A model generated the notes under the pieces. It did not search any database. It saw only the letters and a list, made by a program, of their open reading frames with translations, and had not been told where the DNA came from. Below are positions 24,301 through 36,300 of a stretch of DNA of 64,000 nt, piece by piece. Position 1 is the stretch's first letter. Each line of letters starts with the position of its first letter. Origin of the DNA: Ignelater luminosus (lineage: Eukaryota; Arthropoda; Insecta; Coleoptera; Elateridae); assembly GCA_011009095.1 (NCBI GenBank), contig VTPC01091223.1, positions 1-64,000 of the forward strand. Reading direction: 5' to 3'. A program made the position numbers and the translations under genes.

Positions 24301-27300
24301 GAGAAAAATCAATGTTGCTCACTACTAGTAATAGCATAAGGCTAGATTTTGCCAAAAGTTTTTTTATTTGTTCAACAAAAAACCTCAGGCCCCATGCCAC
24401 AGAAAGAATAACTGGGAAAAAAAAATATTCAAGTCTAAAGAACACGCTAGAAAAAGAAAACCCAGACAAAATAGTAAATCAGGTATAGGAAAACCAGGAA
24501 TATCCAGAGGATAGATCAAAATCTGACTCGTTCTAAAAATGAAGTCGACAAAGAAAAGAAATTCTTATTGTTTATAGCACATTTCATTATTTATTTGAAA
24601 TCCCCAAGCTCCTGTTGATAATGTAGTTTTATCAGATTTCTCTGAAATTGTTTTATTCTCAAACTTTTTATTTCGTTGACCATTCATGCAATAATTGGAA
24701 ACATATTGGCTTTCCAGGATCCTGTTTGTTCCATGAACATGCATTACATTTGTTTTTTTCTACTGTATGGTTGCCTGCTGCATAAGGAGAGTATCTTACT
24801 CTAATTGCTTATTTATGAGATCACAGATCTCTTGATGTAATTGTTTTTGTTTGTTGTAGATGTCACCAACTTTTGTTTTCAACTTCATGAACTTGAACAT
24901 GCATTGTCTTGCTTTCACAACAAAAATTGACAATTTTCTTGGCCCGTCTGGTAGCTAATCTGTCATCCAATTCTTGAAATCTACCACTCATTCTTTTCAT
25001 GGTTCCCAATATTCCATCTAATTTATTGCTCACCTCTTCTTTTGTTACCATGTTTTCCACCTTATCCATTTGCTATCTATTCTTCTTATTTCTTTGCACC
25101 ACTTTCTGTTGCCTTAGAAAACCCATAACCTCTTAGTGACATTTTTTATGGGTTACAAGTGTAGGTATGTGTTGGTTTTCCTTAAATTGCTGCTTGATGG
25201 TGTAATGTTACAGTAATATGTTTTTAGGGTCATATGCATGTAGTATGAGACCAATATTATGTTTTTTGTGTTTATTTTAACATGTTCTTATATTTTCTAA
25301 TTAAAGCATTTATAGATAGTGAAGTTGTTTATTATGAGAGAATAAAGAAACTAATATTTCAGAAGTGGGATAAAGATCGGCCAAGAAAATGCGTGAAAAA
25401 AAAGACCAGCAATAATGGAACAATGAACAAAGAGCAGACAAAGAGTCCATGGAAAAATGGTGACGAATTGACAAAATGCGGTGAATTTAATTACTGACAA
25501 TAAATTATAGTGACGAATGGCGATCATCTCATCAGTCTCATCAATTCCAGCTGCTTTCCCACTTTTAAAGCTCTTAATTGCTTCTTTGATTTCTGCAAGC
25601 TCTATTTCTTCTTGTTATATTTAGTTGTCCTATTTCTAGCTCTACTTCATTTTCTTTCATTATTTCCTTCTTGCTACCATTTCTGCCTCTCGCATCAAAT
25701 TTTGTAAGAACTGTCTTTTATCATTTCGATTTTTTAATTTCCTTATCTTTATCCTAATATTGCTTTTGTAATAGTTTCTTCCATTCACTTATACATCTAA
25801 TCTTTATTTTTTGCTTTTATTTGATTTTTTTGAGTGTTTGGGCTGTTATCCATGGCTTATGTTATGTTATATTAACATAGCCTAGGTTTTTTCCCATTTC
25901 TTTACCACACTGTTCATTTATATTTTCCTCAGTTACTTTGACTAGATTAGAGCGAGCACTCTTTTTTGCTTCGAAGACTTATTTTCAATTTAGCTCTTAA
26001 GAAGTTCACGGTCGGATCTGATATAGGCGCTTCTCATTGTTCTGACATCATGTAGAGAGTTTTTCCATTTTGTTTCTATAAGGATGTAATTGATTTGATT
26101 TTTGTATTTGTCGATGGTGATGTCCAGGTCATTTTATGAATATTTTGTGCCTAAATAAGGTTCCTCCTACTACTAAGTTATTTAGCATGCAGAAATCAAC
26201 TAACTTTTGTCTGCTCCACCAACAAAAGAAATCATAAACTGCCATTGGCTGCTCATATAGCGTATAACTTTCCCTATCTAAATTGACCATTGATTGTTTG
26301 TACGACTTATAACCTTAAAAATAAATAAAAACCGCACCATCAGTCCAGAAGTTTTACCTAACGCCACAAAGACAAGAAAGTCACGAGTTGCTATTGATCT
26401 CTCATGTAGCTTGTAACCTTCTAGGATTCGAATCCTGTAGGTGAGTTAAAATGCAGTAAAATCAGTTCAGTAGTTTTACCTGATCCCACCAACTAAAATA
26501 CATCACAAATCGTCACTGGCTGCTTGCTTATAGCCTATAACCTTTCTGGGCTCATATCCTGCAGATAATCACGAACATACAAGCCAACAAACAAATCAGC
26601 ACTCTAAGTAGAGGGTGGCAAAGGGGTCGAAAACCATAAGCACTACATCCAAGAGCGGGAATTTCCTTTGAAAACATAGGCCTAAAATAGCAAAAATACT
26701 AGACAAAATATTGTAAAGTACATTACAAGCAACACATACAACTTGTACCAGTTTACAATAAATCTCAAAATCAACAATCGAACTTTGTTCTCTATTAATT
26801 TTCCTAGCAGAGCCCTCCATTTACCTTCTTAATAAAGCTACATACATCATGGGTCGATATGTGCCATTGAATGGACCATCTCTGATGTATCAAGGTCCTC
26901 TGTTAGGAGGTCAAAATACGGACTTTATCAATTGATCTAAAGATATGATCATTGTTCGGGACGTATCATCCAATGGGACACCTTTGGTAAATCAAAATTG
27001 GGCTTTGTTCTCGACTAACCTTATTGATACAGTTAAATATGAATGTAGGTTGGAATGGACCATCCACTTCTGATGAATCACCGTCTTAATAGAGCAAAAG
27101 ATATGATCATGAATTGAAATGGACCATCTGCCGGATCATCTTCAGTCAACCACCATTAATCCCCTTAATTGAGCTAAAGATATGACCATAAACTGATGGC
27201 CTAAGTTCGAACTTCACCCTCCATTATTAACCTTCTCAACAGAACTCAAAGTACGATCATGGGTCGGAACGTGCTAGTCAGTGGGCACCTCCAATGAACC

Positions 27301-30300
27301 AAATCGGGTTTCGCCTTCTATTAATCTTCTCAATAAATCTAAAGATACAATTATGCATATCTGGATATGCCATTTAATGGACCATTTCTGGTGGACTAGG
27401 GTCGGACTTTTCGCCATTACCCTTCTTAATAGAGCTAAAAATACGATAAGGGTTCAGAGTGGGTCATCCAACGGGCCAGTGCCAGTGGATCACCATTCAT
27501 CTTCTTAACAAAGCTAAAGATACAACCATAGATTTGGATATGCTATCCAAAGGACATCTTCTCAATAGATTTAAGACACAATCATACCACTTACTGTGGC
27601 CAAAAATCAGGCTTCACCCTTCGTTTATCTTCTTATTCAGGTAAGGAGCACCAAAGTTTAATGCTTATAAAGCAAACATTGTAACTAATAATCGTAAACC
27701 ACAGCTTGACATCTAAGTGGTTGTTTTATTTTATAATCAAGTAAAAAATGTATCCTGTTTGAACGACGGCCAAATACAATTAAGAAATGTAGGCAGCTTT
27801 GGAAACCAAAATACCAAATCTATTAGATTCTAGACCAAGTAGATATTTCAAACAAATAAAAATATACAGTGTGTTACACTTTAAAGAACCAGAGCTGTCT
27901 CATGGTCCTATAATCTATAATGTAAATCGCCTATAAAATCCTTACAATCTAAATGACTAAAAAAAACTGGAATGAAAATATTTGTTATCTGTTCTGTATG
28001 TGAACTAAACTCTCAGAGTTTCACTAACTGAGCAACACGATTTATAAATCGTAATTATTTGTTTCAAAGATAATCGCAGATTTCATTAAAAATATGATTA
28101 GTGTTTACACTCAAGTATGATTCATTCCAGTTTTTACAAATGTTACTTACATCAACTCCATGTTCAGTATAGAAATCAGCTGTCCCCAGACTAGCGTACA
28201 GTTTGTATCCCAATTTATTAAGTTCTCTCATACTGGGAAGTAATTCCACTTTGTGCTAAAAATTAAAATAAGAATCAAGAATATGTGGCGCAATTTATAA
28301 AATGCTACCTTAGATTGGAAAAGTAGATTTCATTGTAGAGCAAAAACAAAATGCAATCACAGTCGAATTATCAAATTTTAGGTTTCGGTTGCAGATGTTT
28401 CTAGTAACTCTGTAGGTTATAGCCTCGCTATTCTATGTATAATTATTCCACATAGTGTCATATGTTAATTAATGGAATGCAAAACTTTAAAGTGGTTTAT
28501 CTTAAACCTATGACTTTAACAAACTAAATTTTCAAAACGCTGTATCTTGCTGCATTTCTAATACTATTCTCTAAAATCTATCTAGGATAAAATGCATTCA
28601 AAAAATGAAAATTGATTTTCCAACTGAAGGTACCTTTTTAGATTGCCTCACATATACACAAATTTATTATTTTTTATCTTAGTTTCTTTATGGAAAAGAA
28701 ACTTTGTGTTTAGGTCTTATTTAGCCAAGCTTTATTAAGTATCTCATTAAAAATTAAAAGACCAAGAAGTATTTTCAAGGTTTATCACCACTTTGGTTAG
28801 CCAATAGTCAATAATAAAAATCTTTGAAATTGATTTCTTGTCTTTTTATTTCTAAAGTGATATTAAAATAAAAATATTTCAATAAAATATTACACAGTTA
28901 GCTAATACAGTTTCTTAATTTTAATAACAAAAAATTATTTAAGCAACTCACCTTATAACTTCCTATGGATAGCAAGATTGAATTCTTTGGTATACTAAAT
29001 CCTGTACTCATCATTGATTTCAAATATGCTTCATATCGATTAGCACCGAAACAACCAACTTCTCCTGTAGATGCCATTTCAACACCCAACATGAAATCTG
29101 CACCAGCGAGTCGAGAGAAGGAAAACTGCGGAACTTTAACGCCAACTCTTCCACATCCACTAAGCACATCTACTGGCTCCTGAACTTCTCCAATAATCAC
29201 CCTCGTAGCCATAGCTACAAAATCATGATCGAGCGTTTTTGAAACGAAAGGGAACGATCGAGATACTCTTACGTTACATTCAATCACTTTAAGGTCATTA
29301 TCCTAGAAATTATTAATCAGCAAGTTTAATTGCATGCAAAAAAAATTGAAATTATTCTTACTTTTGCTATTAATTGCATATTGAATGGTCCCGTAACTTC
29401 CAAATTAGCTGCAATAGCTTTAGTAATTTGTTTAATTTTTGCTAGAGTTTCTGGGTTTATATCTTGAGGTGGTGTTACTAAAGTAGCATCTCCTGAATGC
29501 ACTCCAGCATTTTCAACATGTTCCGAAACAGCCATACAAAGTATGACACCATCGTATGCCACAGCATCCACATCTATCTCTTTAGATTCTAACAAAAATT
29601 TGGAAATTACAACTGGATGTTCTTTACTAACATCACTTGCTGTTTTCAGATATGTTTCTAAATCCTGATTGGAGTGTGCCACATTCATAGCAGCTCCACT
29701 GAGTACATAAGATGGACGTACTAAACAAGGATAACCAACTTCTTCGCAGAACTCAATGGCAGATTTTAAATTTGTTAACTCTTTCCAGCGTGGTTGTAAT
29801 ATACCGATTCGGTCTAACATTCTGGAAAATTTAAACCTATTTTCAGCTCCATCTATTGATTCTGGAGAGCTCCCTAATATAACAGCTTGTTGTCTGTGTA
29901 AATCCATGGCGATATTATTTGGCAGCTGTCCTCCCATACATAAAATAATTCCAGTAGGATTTTCTATATTATAAATATCCATAACCACTTCAAATGAAAT
30001 TTCCTCGAAATATAATCTATCTGACATGTCGTAATCGGTACTGACAGTTTCTGGATTATAGTTTATCATAATAGTCTTCTTATTCAATCTTCTTAGTTCT
30101 CTCAAGCATCCTACAGCACACCAATCAAACTCCACAGAACTTCCAATTCTGTATACCCCGGAACCAATTACCATTATGTGGACTTCTTCAAACGTCAAAT
30201 CATGTCCATTTGCATTATATGTAATGTAAAGATAATTAGTAGTTGCAGGCCACTCAGCAGCAACAGTATCAATCTGTTTAACGTAAGGAGTCACATTAAA

Positions 30301-33300
30301 TTCTTCTCTTTGTTTACGAATTGCTAACTCAGTACTTTTAACAGCTGCAGCAATTTGTTTATCTGAAAAACCAAACTGTTTGGCTTTTAATAAAATAGAT
30401 GGAGTTAGATGATGTTGATCTATTCTTTCCAACATATTATTAAAATCAATAATATTCTTCATCTTTTGCAAAAACCAACTATCGATTTTAGTTAAATCAT
30501 AAAGCTTATCAACAGAATATCCATGTTTGAGTGCTGCAGCAACCACGAACATCCTTTTATCAGTAGGTTCTTTCAATTCATCATCATTTACTGCCTTTAT
30601 ATATGGGTCAAACCCGATCACCTGCTCATCTACCATTCGTAAAGCTTTCTGAAAAGCTTCTTCGAACTTTCGTCCAATTGCCATAACTTCACCAACACTC
30701 TTCATGGAGCTGCCGATTTTTGTACTGACTCTGGTAAATTTGCTCAAATCCCATCTTGGAATCTTAACTACACAGTAATCTAAACTTGGTTCAAAGCAAG
30801 CAGTAGTAACTCCAGTCACGGAATTTTTTATTTTTGGAAGAGGAATTCCAAGACCCAATTTTGCAGCCACATAAGCTAAAGGATAACCGGTAGCTTTACT
30901 AGCCAATGCTGAACTTCTAGATAAACGCGCATTTACTTCTATTATGTAATACTCTTCAGATGTGGGATTTAAAGCATACTGAATATTACATTCCCCTACC
31001 ACCCCCAAATGACGAATTACATTAATAGCTGTCGTTCTAAGATTGTTATAATCTCTGTTTGATAACGTTTGACTTGGAGCCACAACAATCGATTCTCCTG
31101 TATGAATACCTAAAGGATCGACGTTTTCCATATTACAAACTGTAATACAATTATCATAAGCATCACGTACAACTTCATATTCAACTTCTTTCCACCCTCT
31201 CAAAGATTTATCAATTATAAGTTGACTAGAATGAGCCAAAGCTTGTATCGCAAGACTTTTTAGTTCGTCTTTATTGTCGGCAAAACCTGATCCCAATCCT
31301 CCTAAGGAAAATGCAGCTCTTGCCATCACTGGATAACCTAATTTTTCAGCAGCTTCTAAAGCTTCTTGCACAGAATAAACAGCACAGCTAGGTGCAACCT
31401 TTTCGCCAATTTCAGCAATTCTCTCACTAAATATTTTCCTATCTTCAGTATCAATAATGGTTTGAATGGGGGTTCCCAAAATCTTAATGCCATATTTTTC
31501 AAAAACGCCTGTTTTTTGCAATTCAACACCACAATTAAGTGCCGTTTGTCCACCGAATGTTAATAACACTCCTCCAGGTCTTTCAGCTTTGATAACTTGT
31601 TCGACATATTCAGGAATTAAAGGTAGAAAGTAAACTTTATCAGCTAAACCTTTAGAAGTTTGTACGGTTGCTATATTCGGATTAATTAAAACAGTTTGTA
31701 TATTCTCTTCTTTTAGTGCTTTGATTGCTTGGGATCCAGAATAATCAAATTCTCCTGCTTGTCCAATAGATAAACCACCAGAACCGATAATTAAAACTTT
31801 TTTAGGAAATTCCGTAACGACTGGTGTTTTAGGTTCATATTTTAATTTCTTCATAATTAAATCTTTTGCACTAACTTTATCAGATTCATAAGTGCGAATT
31901 ACTTCTAAAAATACATCAAAAAGACATTCCAAGTCTTGCGGACCAGCAGTATGTTCAGGATGGAATTGAACACTGAAATAGGGTAAAGTGTTGTGGATGA
32001 TGCCTTCATTTGTGTTGTCATTAGCATTTGTAAAAAGTGGTTCCCAGCCTGATGCTAGTGCTTCAGAGTTGATGGCAAATCCATGATTTTGTGATGTCAT
32101 GTAGCAGCGGTCAGTACCATGATGAATACAAGGTTGATTATGACCACGGTTACCATACCTGTTATCAATACAAAAATTAAAATCATAAAAATACGTGGAA
32201 AGCTTAAATTTATAGAGGATTGCTGTCACTCTTTTCATGCTTGAATTTTTTCATACTTGTTAAAAAACTTCAAATTAAAGTAGATCTTGTTGGTTCAATA
32301 AAGTGAAATGTTTCCTTGCTTAGTAGGAGAATTATAAGACAAATTAGTGATTTAAAAATGTTCTAGTATGCACAAGAAATAGAAAGGGGCACACTGATGT
32401 GTCATTATAAAGTCTACCACAACACTATTGCTAGTATGTGTAGACATTTATACTTTTCACATTTTGAGGTAGATATTAAGCTTTTCAAGATAGTGAAGCT
32501 CTCGACAAATATCCTGCTGTCGTACATAATGCAATGATTTACTTTGTTCTTAACAACTAGTGATTCTAAAATACTTAGCAAGGTAGACTAATGTCATGGC
32601 AACTGGAACTCAGTTTATTCAGCTTGAACTTTTTTGGTTTTTAAGAACATCCGGGTGTTTTGGACCTGTCATGCTTTTTGGTTTTGTAAAATTGCTGTAG
32701 AAGATTAATCTTAGATCAGCTTTTCCTGAACACTAAACCAGGTTCTGGAATGAGTAACTCGAAACTCCAAAAAATCCTTATTTTGATGGAACTTCAGAAT
32801 ATTGCAACATTCTACATAAATGGCAACACAACAGGAAAGGAAAAGTTCACATTTGCAAAAAGAGGTCCACACTGGGCGTCAAAATATTTGCTACAGACAA
32901 AACAGACTTAAAAATCCAGCTAAGATTTGGCCTCAAAAACAGAAATAAAAGTAGGAATACGTAAAGAACAGTTTGAGATTTCATTGCCAAGAAGTTCTCC
33001 TGTTTACTTAGGATTACTATGAAAAGTTTCCTTTTAGTAGAAAAAAAGGAAAATCAACAAACAAATAACGTTGATTACCGGCGCAAGACGGGTGGCCCTT
33101 TTTAGACCCTTTTATGGGGTCTCTTCGACCAAAACTTGATGGGTTTATGTCACAGATACATTCTTCTGTTCAGGTTCCCTCAGGACTGGACCAGGTGGTG
33201 GAAATTGATGGCAGAGACCGTCGTTGATAGCAGATAATAGATAAGGCGATGTCCTGGCGCTGCGCCAAGATGGTTAAAGTGGTATGTAGTCGTGGTCGGT

Positions 33301-36300
33301 AATTATTTGCGGAGGAGGCGACGGCAGGTGGATCAACGTTTGAAAGGTAGGGAGGTCGGTCTTGTCTGTTATTGCAGATAGGGGGCAGGTTAGTGCACAG
33401 ATGTTGCACGTGCACCCGATGAATAAAGGTGTAGTCTTGATGGTAATCGTCAGGTATTGTGAACAGCAGATTTAGGGGCAACTCATATGGTTAGATATAC
33501 ATTGGCTGTACTGGGCGTTGCTGTAGTCGGATGCTGAATGCGAAGCTGAAGTGAACAGGTACAAAGCTCTTGATTGTGCGGCATACAAATAGTTTTCAGG
33601 GCCACATCTTTACACGCGAGCTTGTAGAGGTGAGACTGGTAGCGGCCGATTAAAACAGACGGTGGCAGTAGAAAAAAGAAATTTTAGGGTCAACAAACCA
33701 ACTAATGCGGAGGGCGGGGACACGTTCGGAATGCGGACATCCGGGAGAGCAAGAATACATGCACTCGTGGCAATAGTTACGCCGTTACTAAGAAAATCAG
33801 TAGATTACGATCATACAGTAAGGGAGGAAGAGTATGGTACTTAACATATGGACAAAGTCAAGTAACTTCTCTAGTAACAGCAAAGGAGAGTTTGTTACAA
33901 GACCTTTGTGGTTAACTAGAAATGTGTGGTATCATGAAGAAGTTAATCTCAATGTTGACAAATGATAACGGTCTAGTTACTGGCTTTAAGTATCATTCTG
34001 GATGTGTTTAATTAAGCCTGTAATCACTAAGCAAAACACAAACTACAGAATTGTAATATTAACTGTAAGAAAGGTTCTTGACCATTAGCATTTCTCAAGC
34101 ACAATAGTTCATTTATAAACACAAAATTGTTTGATTCATATAGACAGATAGACCTGCAAAACGGATTAGATCAGTCCAGAAAGTTAATAAATAATAATGG
34201 AATTTATTTACAAAAAGATTCTTACTGAAATTAACTTTCTACATAAATTATTATTAGACCGCAGCCACAATTCTACAGAATTATCCTATTTTCAGTTAGT
34301 TAGCAGATTGGAACATAAATTATATGCAGTTGATGTTAATGGATGAGTATTTAATCAGTGGTTGGCACCTGTTTGATTGATCAACAAAATGATGCTTTAG
34401 TTGGTACTTCACAAAGAGAATGCAATTAGAATTGTCAAGGTTTTGCAAAAATATTTCATTTTGAATAAATAACATTAATTTTATAAATTAAAATCTCATA
34501 AATGAAATTCAAGTCTTACTTCATTTTAAAACTGGAACATCCTATGGCAAGTGAAAGAAGCTGATGGCCCAAACAAATACCAAAAATTGGTTTTACTTTT
34601 GGAGCAGTTAAAATCTGCCTCAAATTCTTAATAGTAGTATCACACATAGTTGGATCACCAGGACCATTGCTTAAAAACAAACCATCATAATCCATAGTAC
34701 TAAAATTGTAATTCCAAGGCACAACATCAACTCTAGCTCCTCTTTTCAAAAAGCAACGTATTTGATTATATTTCAAGCCACAATCCACGGCACATATTCT
34801 TGGGGAACCACTTGGATTATAAACAACTGGTTTCTTTAAAAAACCAAATTAAATCACTTCTAATAAGAATTTTAAAACACTTACTTGCATGGAGACTTCT
34901 GCTACTAAATTCTGCTTATTTGGATCAGAAATTTTATAATTGTAATCTATCGGTAAATTAAAAACTATTCTTCCTAGCATTGTTCCTTTTTCTCGAATTT
35001 TTTTTGTTAGTGCCCTTGTATCGATACCCTGTATTCCTGGAATACCTTGTTCTTCCATCCATTCTGAAAGTGTTTTGGAACTTCTCCAATGGCTTGGATA
35101 ATCACAATATTCCCCAACTACCAAACCAGAGGCCCAAATGCGATGTGATTCAAACCAACTAAAAAAAGGTTTATTTAAACTCTTTATGTTCGACTGTTAC
35201 CGAATTCTTAAATTCTCAAAACTTGTATTCTTTTTGAATACTTACCAAGGAAGTCCATTTTCATCTAATTTATAGTCAGGAACGCCATAATTTCCAATAA
35301 TTGGGTAGGTAAGGATTAATATTTGTGCATGATAACTTGGATCGGTCAATGATTCTGGATATCCTACCATACCAGTTTGAAATACTGAAAGAATAAAATT
35401 ACTCTTATTAATGTTATTAAACATTAGTCAATAATGTTTGACTGCCACATACTATAGTATAGCTGTTGGCAATCTTTCAAACATATTTCACATTGGTGAT
35501 TAACCTTATTTAAAATTCCGCTTTTGAAATTACAACTTTAAATTTTTTGATGAGATAATAAAATGAGAATATAAAAATAACTGTCTGCATAATTCAATTT
35601 TTTAGCAATATGGTTTGATTTGAATCTTTATATCAAGACCTTGAAACATGCTGATGACACGATAGAGAGAAGAACTGCCTGGCTTGAAAATCTGGTCAAG
35701 AACCAAAGCTCTGTTTTTATTTACAATTGATGATAAAATCTAAATGAGCCATATTTGCATAAGTATTTTGCTCAAGCATTTCCCTAGCAGAGTTTTAACG
35801 AATCGAAAGCATTCCAAAATTAAATAACATAGACCTTTTGGGCATATCATCTTGGAGGGCAATGGAAAGTAATATTCAGCAATGAGAAGTGGAATATGGA
35901 TTAGATGATCTGGATCAAAACTCCTAGTGTTAGTGCTGCTTCTATTTCATTGATATTCAGTTTTTTTTTCGTTAGTATACTTTCCAAGGGTATTTTTTAC
36001 TACGATCTGATCAAGAAGATCAATAAGCAGTTTTATTCTAACTTAAATTCCTAAAGCTGTGTTTTCAAAAACTATAGTTTCATTCAATAATGTTTCTATA
36101 GGTTCTAACTTACAGTAATATTTACACTTTACACATGCACACTAAGCCCGTACAATGCTCTGCTTTTTACACTAACTATTTTCATTTCACTAACTCAAAG
36201 GGTTTTGTCCTCTTGAGCCTTCTTTCTATATCTGTGTTGTTGAGGAGTTGGATGGCCTCAACATTCACGTGTTGAAGTAGACGTTGTTCATGCCTACTGG

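Noticed and set aside
26405-26440. A tRNA B-box-like string (GATTCGAATCC)
   Set aside because: No A box, acceptor stem or cloverleaf could be drawn around it; other copies of the repeat lack the string.
28064-28150. Extension of CAD exon 7 to a stop at 28,064
   Set aside because: A strong GTAAGT donor at 28,145-28,150 follows TEHGVD, and the homologous protein continues exactly in exon 8.
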